From NCBI GenBank assembly GCA_017406805.1, contig JAFQXU010000022.1:1-45525 (forward strand): 45,525 bases of DNA, read 5' to 3'. Shown piece after piece: positions 34,066 to 41,653 of this stretch. This DNA comes from Clostridia bacterium. GTDB taxonomy: Bacteria > Bacillota > Clostridia > Oscillospirales > Acutalibacteraceae. The translations under genes were made by a program, and so were the position numbers. The notes under the pieces are model-generated. The model made no database searches. It saw only the letters and a list, made by a program, of their open reading frames with translations, and was not told the origin of the DNA. Within the stretch, counting starts at the first letter, position 1. The number at the start of each line of letters is the position of its first letter.

Positions 34066-36720
34066 ATGGGTTTACTTGATGGTTTACTTAACTTTCTACA
34101 AGGGACTTCGTTAGCATTGGCAGATGGGTCAGATAGGGTTACAGCGCAGATAAGAACAATTGTAGAAAAAGCCGCAGAAGTGGTAAGAGACCCCAACTCG
34201 GCTGTGTCGTGGGCAAAAAATCAGGCAAGTTCAGCCATGACACAGGCAACAGATTATGCAATAGATACTTTTGCTGAAGACCTAAATAAAAATCTGGATA
34301 AATATAAAGAAAAGATAACAAGTGTTCACCATGGCGGATTTATAAATCTTGGTTCAATAGTGCTTCCGAAAGCAGATGTAGAAAGACTTTTGGCAGCTTT
34401 AAACCTTATTGGCATGAATTCTATGAAAAGCTCTATGCAAACTTATGTAAATACAGATGCCAAAATTATGAGCTTTGATGTTGCTAATTACTATATTGAC
34501 AAATTAACCCGATACAACAATAGAAACTCGGTGGGAATCGACCCTGTAATTAACAGCGCATTTAAAGGGCAGATAAGAATAAACAATTTTATTATTAAAA
34601 ATTTAAGAATATATACAGCCGAAAAAAATTCTTTCAAAAAATATCAACAAAAAAAATCATCTATAAATCATAAAAAATATTTAACTGAAATCCTTTCTTC
34701 TTTAAAAAAGATGTATAATTCCTTATACGTAATATATAAAAAAATTGACGGTAATAACATAGATAGGTTTTCCAGCAAAAAAGCATTTGCGTATTATTTA
34801 AACACATATACTCCGGATGATAAAACAACACCTGCTGAAGTAGGTAAAAAACTAGAAACATGGGACGATTCCATTGAATATTTAAAAAATATAATAAAAG
34901 ACACCCTCGATAAAAATATTTTACCTGATTTAAAAATAATTAAAGATCAAATAAACAACCCTCTCTCCGAAGATCAAACGTCTGATGATGCCAAAAACTT
35001 AGATAACATATTCAACATATTAAACAAGTATTCAAACCCAAATGGAACAGGCAGAAAAAACCTGCCATACAACCAAAAAAGTAAAAAAGATATTAAAGAT
35101 GGCATTAAAGAAAAAATTAAAAAATTTTCGTCAAAAGTAATAGAGAATATCTCATCAACATCTGCAAACTATTCTAAAAATCTTTTAAGTAATATATTAT
35201 TAGACAGCCGTATGTTGCTATGTCCTTATATCGAAACCTTTTCTACTACTTATTTGGGATTTAAAACTGCAAAAGATATTACGGACTTTTTAAAAGAATA
35301 TAATAACATCTCTTATAAACTATCTGATGACTGGTTAAGGTATATAGATATTCCAAATCAAAGAGCCCTTAACAAGAATTTGATAAGCAAATTAGAAGAA
35401 TATAGGTCTGTTAAATACAAAATTGAAAAAACTTTAAACTCTAAAAAAATAAATCCAAAAGATCTAATTAATGCAAAGATAGACCTTAAAAAGCGGTTGG
35501 AAAAAATTAAAAAAATATGCACAGAACAATCAAAAATTAAATCTTACGGCTGGCAAAGCGATAAACTTGAAAAAGATTATAAAATAGCAACGAGTTCAAA
35601 AGATACTTCTTTTCCGGAAAATTTAAAAGAAAAAATAAAAGATCTTAAAGAAACATTTGATTTTATGAAAAAAAGTTGCGACAACAAAGTTTCCATGCTT
35701 TGGGAAGATTATATTAAAGCTATAGGAGAAATAGCGGGAAATACCATAAAAGACATTGACAAAATCATTACTTTAGATAAAAGCAGCGGTGACGTTGACA
35801 TCGAAAAAATAAAAGTGGATTTTGACAAATTACAAATGAAAAAAATCGACTATAAAGTTTTAAATAAAAAAACTTTGGACAAAAAAATTAAGATAACTGA
35901 AACAACTGCTGCTACTGATATTGAACCCCTATTTGAAAAAAACAGGTATAAACCGGACTACGAAATAAATGTAAAAAACAAAAAATTCACAAAACTAGAA
36001 CTGTCGTTAAAAGAAAAATATGACGAACAAGCCGAAAAAATAGAAGATACCATAACTAAAATAATTATCGAATACACTTACTTCAAAAAATTATTGTCGC
36101 TAATAAACTTATTAACGGCAGAAAATAGCTCTTTTCATGTAATTCAAAAAAAGAAAGGTGACAACTTCTTTGACCGCTATAAAAAAACAAAAGAAGATTG
36201 CATTAAATATGCTGCCGCAAATAGCAAAACTCTGGCAATTGAAACCGCTCTAAATTTAAAAAGCAGTATTAATATGCAAAAAAAATATATAGATAAACTC
36301 AGTGATTTATACAAAGAAATAATAGGCTACAATAAAGATCTTATGGAAGAAATAGTAACAATACAAAAAGATCTAAAAAAACAAAAAAGCAAATACGATT
36401 CTGCTTACAAAACTTTTACCAAATATATCAACAAACATGGAATTCAAAGTGAAATACCCTATAGAAATAATGATATATTTATTAAAGACTGGGGCAAAAT
36501 AAAAAAAGAAAACATAGAACCAATAATTAGCAGTTTAAAAAGTCCTGTAGAAAAAGCAAAAAAGGAACTTGCAACTTTACAGATTGATGATAAACTTGGA
36601 TTAGATAACAAAAATCTAGAGCAGTGCAAAAAATCATACAGAGCTTATTTAAACAGAATTGTAGATTTTCTTGATAAAGAAATTAAAAAAACTATTGATT
36701 TAAATAAACTATTATCCTAA
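34066..36720 (+). CDS. Large orphan lysine-rich helical protein
   Basis: I do not recognise this 884-residue protein. The first 60 residues are less charged (GLLDGLLNFLQGTSLALADG) and could be amphipathic. The rest is almost wholly helical and very rich in Lys, Asn, Ile and Asp, with several coiled-coil-like stretches (for example around 455-530 and 760-800). No signal peptide, membrane helix, nucleotide-binding motif or repeat is visible. It contains only five cysteines. The gene is a single unit: strong promoter, GGAGG ribosome binding site, strong terminator. Similar size and helical makeup are seen in structural, effector-like or toxin-like proteins, but nothing in the sequence decides this. 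The composition is more AT-rich than the neighbouring core genes. Confidence 0.75.
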   Translation: MGLLDGLLNFLQGTSLALADGSDRVTAQIRTIVEKAAEVVRDPNSAVSWAKNQASSAMTQATDYAIDTFAEDLNKNLDKYKEKITSVHHGGFINLGSIVLPKADVERLLAALNLIGMNSMKSSMQTYVNTDAKIMSFDVANYYIDKLTRYNNRNSVGIDPVINSAFKGQIRINNFIIKNLRIYTAEKNSFKKYQQKKSSINHKKYLTEILSSLKKMYNSLYVIYKKIDGNNIDRFSSKKAFAYYLNTYTPDDKTTPAEVGKKLETWDDSIEYLKNIIKDTLDKNILPDLKIIKDQINNPLSEDQTSDDAKNLDNIFNILNKYSNPNGTGRKNLPYNQKSKKDIKDGIKEKIKKFSSKVIENISSTSANYSKNLLSNILLDSRMLLCPYIETFSTTYLGFKTAKDITDFLKEYNNISYKLSDDWLRYIDIPNQRALNKNLISKLEEYRSVKYKIEKTLNSKKINPKDLINAKIDLKKRLEKIKKICTEQSKIKSYGWQSDKLEKDYKIATSSKDTSFPENLKEKIKDLKETFDFMKKSCDNKVSMLWEDYIKAIGEIAGNTIKDIDKIITLDKSSGDVDIEKIKVDFDKLQMKKIDYKVLNKKTLDKKIKITETTAATDIEPLFEKNRYKPDYEINVKNKKFTKLELSLKEKYDEQAEKIEDTITKIIIEYTYFKKLLSLINLLTAENSSFHVIQKKKGDNFFDRYKKTKEDCIKYAAANSKTLAIETALNLKSSINMQKKYIDKLSDLYKEIIGYNKDLMEEIVTIQKDLKKQKSKYDSAYKTFTKYINKHGIQSEIPYRNNDIFIKDWGKIKKENIEPIISSLKSPVEKAKKELATLQIDDKLGLDNKNLEQCKKSYRAYLNRIVDFLDKEIKKTIDLNKLLS

Positions 36721-36737
36721 AAAACAAAATTAAAAAG

Positions 36738-36765
36738 AAAACAGCTACTTAAATGTAGCTGTTTT
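36738..36765. terminator. Bidirectional terminator
   Basis: Eleven-base-pair hairpin AAAACAGCTAC / GTAGCTGTTTT with a six-base loop, between the 884-residue gene and the end of the CorA-type gene. Confidence 0.85.
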
Positions 36766-36772
36766 AAATTAT

Positions 36773-37735
36773 TTAAATCATGTTTTTCCTTTTAAGTATT
36801 GCCCATGTTATAATCATCGACACTGCCATTAATACAAATGGGAACCACGCATATTCCATCGTTGGAATCCCGGGGTTATTCATGCCATATATTCCAGAAA
36901 TTATTGTTGGCATAGAAGAAATAAACGTTACAGATGCCAAAACTTTCATAACATCATTTAATTTATTTGAAATAAGTGTTGAAAGCATGTCCATCGTTCC
37001 TGTTAAAATATTCAAATACGTTTCAGACATTTCAGTTGCCTGCTTAATTTCTATCATAACGTCTTCAAGAAGTTCTGTGTCGTCTGTATCTAATCTAAGA
37101 TATCTGCCCCTTGTAATTCTTCCAAGCATAATCCCGGTAGATTTAAGTGCCGAAGAAAAGTAAACCAAAGATTTTTCTATTTCCAAAAACTGAATAAGCT
37201 CTTTATTTTTCATGCTTTTTTTAAGTTCTTCTTCAACACGCTCGGTAATTTTATTGATTTGGTTCAAATATTTTAAGTATTTACTTGCTACCCTAAGAAT
37301 CATTTGAAGCGCAAAACGGTTTTTGTACTTTGGATCAGTGCTTTTTATTAAACCTTTTTCAAACTCTTCTATAATCGGAGTTTCTTTAAGAGATATAGTA
37401 ATAATATTTTCTTCAGTAATAATTATACTAAGCGGAATGGTATAATACGTAAGGTTTTTCCCTGATTTATTAACAACAGGATTATCAATTATAATAAGTG
37501 TGTTGTTTTCTTCTTTATCTATACGAGATGATTCTTCTTCGTCCAAAGAAGCTCGGAGTACTTCTGATTCTATCTTAAAAGTAGACAAAAGATAACTTTT
37601 TTCTTGATCGTTAGGCGCTATGCAACTAATCCAACAATCTTTTTCGTACTTATCTAGTTCTGTTATTTTTCCGTCAATAGCTTTATAATATCTAATCAGT
37701 TTCATCATCCCCTTAAGATAATTATAAAAATCCAC
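36773..37735 (-). CDS. CorA-family divalent cation transporter
   Basis: Pentameric membrane channel for Mg2+ or related cations. It has about 320 residues: a large cytoplasmic domain, a long helix, and two membrane helices at the C-terminus with the signature YGMN between them (about residue 285, IISGIYGMNNPGIP). The start is uncertain: the longest reading begins at a GTG (37735) that overlaps AGGAG, while an ATG pair at 37703-37708 follows AAGGGG too closely. The family N-terminus IRYYKAIDGKI suggests the ATG pair. A possible promoter (TTGTAA, 17 bases, TATCAT on the minus strand) lies just upstream, so it need not depend on the secreted-protein gene before it. Confidence 0.9.
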   Translation of the reverse strand: MDFYNYLKGMMKLIRYYKAIDGKITELDKYEKDCWISCIAPNDQEKSYLLSTFKIESEVLRASLDEEESSRIDKEENNTLIIIDNPVVNKSGKNLTYYTIPLSIIITEENIITISLKETPIIEEFEKGLIKSTDPKYKNRFALQMILRVASKYLKYLNQINKITERVEEELKKSMKNKELIQFLEIEKSLVYFSSALKSTGIMLGRITRGRYLRLDTDDTELLEDVMIEIKQATEMSETYLNILTGTMDMLSTLISNKLNDVMKVLASVTFISSMPTIISGIYGMNNPGIPTMEYAWFPFVLMAVSMIITWAILKRKNMI

Positions 37736-37784
37736 TCCTAATTTAATATGATATCATAATTTTACATTTTTTACAACGCAAAAA

Positions 37785-38363
37785 TTACTTTATAAAACTG
37801 CAACAAGAAAAACAATTGATACAACGTTCTGGTATATAACCATCACCGACGTCTGGGCGTTTACGTTTTTGACCACTTATATGTGACTCGCAACAACCAT
37901 TTAGAATATCTAAAGAAATTTTACAAGCACTAAAAAAAAGCTCTCTATCCTCATTATTAATAATGTGATTATTAATTTTTAATTCTTTAAAAATTCTATA
38001 TATAAACTCATCATAACATTTATTTGAAAAACCATCATTACAACTATCCAGTATCCTAGAAATATAATATTTTTTTGCAGTATCATATCCACAACCTCTA
38101 ATTGGTGTCACCTCTGAATTTAAAATACTAAGAAAAGCATAACAATAATCTCTAGGACATACTATCTTTTTCTTTTTATTCAAATTACTCGTCGGTGTTT
38201 TACTCGTCGGTGGTGCTATTTTTAACAGCACCAAAGCATCTATAGCGTCTTTTTCATCCGGACTATATTCTTCACCGAAAGAAGCTTTTGAATATAACCC
38301 AGTAGATACCGTAACCAAGCTAAAAATTGCTAATATCAAACTCAAAATTTTTTTTAATCTCAT
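37785..38363 (-). CDS. Secreted 12-cysteine protein of unknown function
   Basis: The start ATG (38361-38363) follows a perfect AGGAGG and gives 192 residues beginning MRLKKILSLILAIFSLVTVS, a clear Sec signal peptide with likely cleavage after about residue 30. The mature part has twelve cysteines, including CPRDYC, a CC pair and the C-terminal CINCFSCC; an even number suggests disulfide bonding outside the cell. Basic stretches NKKKK and QKRKRP are present. I recognise no family. Upstream lies an unusually long leader (about 300 bases) from the promoter at 38673-38701. The gene sits between a CorA gene and a tRNA-Leu gene in the accessory part of the window. Confidence 0.75.
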   Translation of the reverse strand: MRLKKILSLILAIFSLVTVSTGLYSKASFGEEYSPDEKDAIDALVLLKIAPPTSKTPTSNLNKKKKIVCPRDYCYAFLSILNSEVTPIRGCGYDTAKKYYISRILDSCNDGFSNKCYDEFIYRIFKELKINNHIINNEDRELFFSACKISLDILNGCCESHISGQKRKRPDVGDGYIPERCINCFSCCSFIK

Positions 38364-38672
38364 TATGATCCTCCTGATTTGTTTAATTCTTATTAAAAAA
38401 TAATTTGTTCCACAAAAAATATATATCGGTGTTTGATTATTATGCCACACAAAAAACACTTTTACTATTATTATTTTTTATAATAATTTCATATTTTATA
38501 ACATTCATTAATTTTAATGCCGCATTTCATAATTTTTCATTTGTGATCTTTATGGTCACCTCCTCGAAATCCCGAATTTCCAACTACAATATGGATAAAA
38601 CAAAAAATTATAAAATAAAAATGAAACTATATCGTTTTTCTGGCGACTAATATATTTTAAGTTCACATTATA

Positions 38673-38701
38673 ATTATATTTGTTTTAGTGAACGCTTTCA
38701 A
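38673..38701 (-). promoter_or_regulatory. Promoter of the secreted 12-cysteine protein gene
   Basis: On the minus strand: TTGAAA (38696-38701), a 17-base spacer and a perfect TATAAT (38673-38678). An inverted repeat GTTCAC (38661-38666) / GTGAAC (38688-38693) brackets the -10 box and could be an operator. Confidence 0.65.
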
Positions 38702-38780
38702 TAATTAATTTAAAAATCGCTACTAAAAATTAAAGTTAAAAAATTAATTTTAATTATTTAAAGTATATAAAAAGGCCAAG

Positions 38781-38809
38781 TTGACTTTTAATGTTAACTA
38801 GTGTATAAT
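38781..38809 (+). promoter_or_regulatory. tRNA-Leu promoter
   Basis: TTGACT (38781-38786), a 17-base spacer and a perfect TATAAT (38804-38809), with the tRNA 5' end ten bases further on. Confidence 0.85.
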
Positions 38810-38818
38810 AATTGCCAT

Positions 38819-38903
38819 GCGGGTGTGGCGGAATTGGTAGACGCGCTAGGTTTAGGTCCTAGTAGTGCAAGCTGTGCAGGTTCAAGTCCTGTCACCCGTA
38901 CCA
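38819..38903 (+). tRNA. tRNA-Leu (anticodon UAG)
   Basis: 85 bases with the acceptor stem GCGGGTG / CACCCGT, encoded CCA, a D-arm with GGTAGACGC, a TTTAGGT anticodon loop (anticodon TAG), a long variable arm typical of tRNA-Leu and a GGTTCAAGTCC T-loop. It stands alone with its own promoter. Confidence 0.96.
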
Positions 38904-38980
38904 ATTCATATTTCGTTATTTTGAAATTTTTAACTTTAGACTTTCTATCCAATTTATTATTTATTATTTATTTTTTATAA

Positions 38981-39009
38981 TTGACATATTTTTTTAAATA
39001 TGTTATAAT
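38981..39009 (+). promoter_or_regulatory. Strong promoter of the secreted acetyltransferase gene
   Basis: Perfect TTGACA (38981-38986), a 17-base spacer and a perfect TATAAT (39004-39009). Confidence 0.88.
38984..39003. promoter_or_regulatory. Candidate operator between -35 and -10
   Basis: Perfect palindrome with eight-base arms ACATATTT / AAATATGT and a four-T centre. It fills the spacer of the secreted acetyltransferase promoter. The position is ideal for a repressor, but AT-rich palindromes also arise by chance. Confidence 0.45.
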
Positions 39010-39039
39010 AAAAGAGTAATAGATGGAAAGGATGTTTAA

Positions 39040-39813
39040 ATGAATAAAAGAAGTTTAAAAAGAAAAATTTTTAGTATTAGTGCCAGCATAATGTTCCTAA
39101 GTTTTATAGGATTTGGAAATTTATGTTTCAATCAAAAAGTTTATGCTGAAATCACAAAAAGCGAGAATGAACAGTTTGAAAAACTTTCAAAAGCTATCGG
39201 GATATCGCCTGAAGAAATAAGCAATTGTTTAAAATTTTCTTGCGGAAAACAAAATGAATATTCATGCGAGTTAGTTATTATTGATGGTTCAGATGAACAC
39301 AAAGATTGTTATATAAGTCTTTTTGCCGAAACAGATAGCAATGAAGGCAACAAAGAAAAATCTGAATATATGCAATATTATTTAGATGGAAAACTAAAAA
39401 GCAAAGATTATGTGGAAAGTTGGTTTTCAAGATCCGTAAACCGTATTAACGATCCTTTGCCAAATGGCATCACTTTAATGATAAAAGTAAATAATGAAGT
39501 CGTAGGTAGAATTGGATTGGGACCATTAACAAATAGTAAAAATGACCCTGAAATAGGTTATGCCATAAAAAAAGAGTTCTCTTCAAAAGGTATAACTAAA
39601 CATGCAGTTGGCGCAAGCATAAATTTCTTAAAATTATTAATAAGTTCCGGAAAATATAATTTTAAAAAGCTACGTGCTACAGCTAAGGAAAAAAATATTT
39701 CCTCAAACAAATTACTCTCTGATCACAAATTTATAAAAAGTGAAAAGTTAATAGATGATGGTTATGGCCCTGAATTAGAATATTATTATTACTTTAACGA
39801 AGAAAACAAATAG
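39040..39813 (+). CDS. Exported GNAT-family N-acetyltransferase
   Basis: Protein of 257 residues. The N-terminus (RSLKRKIFSI followed by SASIMFLSFIGFGNLCF, ending near KVYA) is a Sec signal peptide with cleavage expected near residue 36. A short Cys-containing region follows (about 60-90). Residues about 105-250 form a GNAT domain of the RimJ/RimL kind: WFSRSVNRI, then VVGRIGLGPL, the acetyl-CoA-binding part EIGYAIKKEFSSKGITKHAV, and LRATAKEKNISSNKLLSDHKFI. Acetyl-CoA is normally cytoplasmic, so an exported GNAT is unusual. It might act on a host cell or at the cell surface, or the domain may have lost catalysis (the usual QxxGxG/A loop is degraded to SSKGIT). It has a very strong promoter with a palindrome, and its own terminator. 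Confidence 0.8.
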   Translation: MNKRSLKRKIFSISASIMFLSFIGFGNLCFNQKVYAEITKSENEQFEKLSKAIGISPEEISNCLKFSCGKQNEYSCELVIIDGSDEHKDCYISLFAETDSNEGNKEKSEYMQYYLDGKLKSKDYVESWFSRSVNRINDPLPNGITLMIKVNNEVVGRIGLGPLTNSKNDPEIGYAIKKEFSSKGITKHAVGASINFLKLLISSGKYNFKKLRATAKEKNISSNKLLSDHKFIKSEKLIDDGYGPELEYYYYFNEENK

Positions 39814-39851
39814 TCTATTTGCAATAATTTAAAAAATATATTTTTAATTTT

Positions 39852-39874
39852 TTCTGCACATAAAATGTGCAGAA
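39852..39874 (+). terminator. Terminator after the secreted acetyltransferase
   Basis: Ten-base-pair hairpin TTCTGCACAT / ATGTGCAGAA with a three-base loop, followed by TTACTTTTTT. Confidence 0.88.
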
Positions 39875-39917
39875 TTACTTTTTTGTTTTAGATTTAACGT
39901 AAAGGGATGAAATAAAA

Positions 39918-40412
39918 ATGAAAATCAGACATATTAAAGAATCGGACGACAAAAAAGAAATAAGCAAAATTTATGAAGATTCTTGGAAATTTGCTTACGC
40001 AGGAATAATTCCAAAAAACTACCTGGAGAGCATTCCCAAAGGCCATTGGATACCACATTTGGAAAATAAAAACATGAACAACCTTGTGCTTATAAAAGAT
40101 GGTAAATTTATTGGCACGTCAAGTTGTTGCCACTCCAGAAGTAAAGAGTTCGAAAATTTTGGAGAAATTGTGTCTATATATTTACTCCCAGAATATACGG
40201 GAAAAGGCTACGGAAATAAATTGTTTGAAGCCACTTTAAACGAATTAACTGAGCTTGGGTATAAAGACGTTTTCTTGTGGGTTTTAGAAGAAAATAATAG
40301 AGCAAGACAATTTTACGAAAGCCAAAAATTCAAGATTTCCAATAAATTTAATTACATAAACATCGGTGGTAAAAATTTAAAAGAAGTTGTTTATGTATAC
40401 AAAAACGATTAA
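39918..40412 (+). CDS. GNAT-family N-acetyltransferase (cytoplasmic)
   Basis: Typical single-domain GNAT of 164 residues without a signal peptide. The N-terminus MKIRHIKESDDKKEISKIYEDSW, the strand-helix core EIVSIYLLPEYTGKGYGNKLFEATL with the acetyl-CoA loop YTGKGYGN (about 92-99), and VLEENNRARQFYESQKFK are textbook for the family. The substrate cannot be told. It follows the terminator of the exported GNAT, and no clear promoter of its own is visible. The two proteins belong to different GNAT subgroups and are not obvious duplicates. Confidence 0.92.
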   Translation: MKIRHIKESDDKKEISKIYEDSWKFAYAGIIPKNYLESIPKGHWIPHLENKNMNNLVLIKDGKFIGTSSCCHSRSKEFENFGEIVSIYLLPEYTGKGYGNKLFEATLNELTELGYKDVFLWVLEENNRARQFYESQKFKISNKFNYINIGGKNLKEVVYVYKND

Positions 40413-40472
40413 AATAAAGTAGCTCACCGAAAATAAACAGCGAACCACTTTTTATAAATCTTATTTTAAAAA

Positions 40473-40832
40473 TTAATTTTTGTCCTTGGAGCGTTTACTG
40501 CAAAGCGCAGCCAAATATCCACAAAACACTGCAGCAGAAATTCCCGCCGCTCCGGCTGTTAAGCCGCCTGTTACAATTCCCAAAACGCCTTGGCTTTTTA
40601 TACTTTCCACTACTCCTTTGGCCATTAAATATCCAAATCCACAAAGAGGAACTGTCGCTCCCGCACCGGCAAATTCCACAATCGGTTCATAAACCCCAAT
40701 TGCCGTAAGAGCAACACCTGAAACCACCAAAATTACAAGTATTCTGGCAGGAGTTATGCTCGTTTTATCAATCAAAATCTGCGCCAAAAGGCAAATAAAT
40801 CCACCCACAGCAAATGCTTTTAAATATTCCAC
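40473..40832 (-). CDS. spoVAE: Stage V sporulation protein AE
   Basis: Membrane protein of the SpoVA dipicolinic acid channel, SpoVAEb type, 119 residues. It has about four membrane segments and the signature EFAGAGATVPLCGFGYLMAKG (about 53-73), which parallels the GAGTIVPITGF motif of SpoVAC. The start is a GTG preceded by AAAGGGGTG. It is a lone gene; its usual partners spoVAC and spoVAD are not adjacent (spoVAC is at 11688 and spoVAD is not in the window). Confidence 0.95.
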   Translation of the reverse strand: MEYLKAFAVGGFICLLAQILIDKTSITPARILVILVVSGVALTAIGVYEPIVEFAGAGATVPLCGFGYLMAKGVVESIKSQGVLGIVTGGLTAGAAGISAAVFCGYLAALCSKRSKDKN

Positions 40833-40873
40833 CCTTTACACCCCTTTTTACACTAAAATATTCCAAAATTTTA

Positions 40874-40902
40874 AAAAATGAATTATAATAAATTTATACT
40901 CA
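40874..40902 (-). promoter_or_regulatory. Candidate sigma-G-type promoter of spoVAE
   Basis: On the minus strand: TGAGTA (40897-40902), 16 bases, then CATTTTT (40874-40880). This fits the sigma-G pattern moderately, with the same spacing as the candidate before spoVAC. Confidence 0.3.
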
Positions 40903-40954
40903 CAATTTATTATTGGTTTTTTTGAAAAAATAATACATCAAAGAGGAATTTAAT

Positions 40955-41653
40955 ATGATTGGAATAATCTGCGCATTAAAAGAAGAATTGGAAGAAATTT
41001 TAATCTTTACCGAAAATATAAAAACAGAAAATCATTACCCTTTCAAATTTATTACGGGAACAATTTTTGGGGTAAATTGCTGCATAGTACTTTGCGGAGT
41101 CGGAAAAGTAAGCAGCGCGGCATGTACTCAAGCACTTATTTTAAAATACCACCCTGATTTAATTTTAAATGTAGGTGTTGCCGGAGGAATTGATAAAAAT
41201 GTATCTATTGGTGATATAGTAATCGCCGATTTTGTGGTTCAGCACGATTTTGACACAAGCCCTTTTCCGGGGCGAAAAAAAGGTGAAATAAGCGACCTTA
41301 ATTTAATAAAAATACCTTGCTCAAAATGGATTACAGATAAACTTTTAGTTTGTTCACAAAAAATCACCGATGTAAATTTACATACTGGCACTATTTTAAC
41401 AGGAGATCAATTTATAAATTCAAAAGAAAAATTATACGAACTGAAAAACGAATTTGGCGGAAAAGCTTGCGAAATGGAAGCCGGCAGCATTGGGCACGTT
41501 TGCTACTTAAATAAAACAGATTTTGGAATTATTAGGTCTATATCCGACAACGCAGATGAAAATTCCCTGCCGAATTTTGAAAAGTTCGTTAAAAACTCAT
41601 CCAAAAAAGCCTCTTTACTACTTGCTGAATTTATAAAATTCTCTCGGGATTAA
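40955..41653 (+). CDS. mtnN: 5'-methylthioadenosine/S-adenosylhomocysteine nucleosidase
   Basis: Hydrolyses MTA and SAH to adenine plus thio-sugars, in methyl-cycle recycling and removal of SAM by-products. The 232 residues begin MIGIICALKEELEEIL, with the nucleosidase motif LNVGVAGGIDKNVSIGDIVI (about 72-91), the catalytic region CEMEAGSIGHVC (about 172-183) and an Asp in RSISDNAD (about 197). The 3' end overlaps the 3' end of priA by 23 bases, tail to tail. Confidence 0.95.
   Translation: MIGIICALKEELEEILIFTENIKTENHYPFKFITGTIFGVNCCIVLCGVGKVSSAACTQALILKYHPDLILNVGVAGGIDKNVSIGDIVIADFVVQHDFDTSPFPGRKKGEISDLNLIKIPCSKWITDKLLVCSQKITDVNLHTGTILTGDQFINSKEKLYELKNEFGGKACEMEAGSIGHVCYLNKTDFGIIRSISDNADENSLPNFEKFVKNSSKKASLLLAEFIKFSRD

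Larger units (their letters stand above)
38364..38818. other. 455-base intergenic region with a long mRNA leader
   Basis: No real gene is seen. On the minus strand it holds a promoter (38673-38701), then an orphan Shine-Dalgarno-like AGGAGGTGA at 38556-38564 with an eight-codon mini-ORF after it (38514-38540, MKNYEMRH), then about 150 AT-rich bases before the secreted-protein gene. On the plus strand the tRNA-Leu promoter lies at its right end. A weak plus-strand frame at 38405-38650 lacks a ribosome binding site and is not considered a gene. Confidence 0.6.

Noticed and set aside
34066..36720. Idea that the 884-residue protein is a type VII LXG-type toxin
   Set aside because: Its helical N-terminus alone does not show the LXG signature, and no EsxA-like small gene or immunity gene lies next to it.
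37785..38363. Nuclear localisation signal in the secreted Cys-rich protein
   Set aside because: KRKRP-like stretches are short and common in lysine-rich proteins; without evidence of a eukaryotic host this is not supportable.
38405..38650. Plus-strand reading frame of 81 codons with a hydrophobic start
   Set aside because: It starts at a TTG without a ribosome binding site, runs through the leader of a minus-strand gene, and its composition reflects AT-rich DNA.
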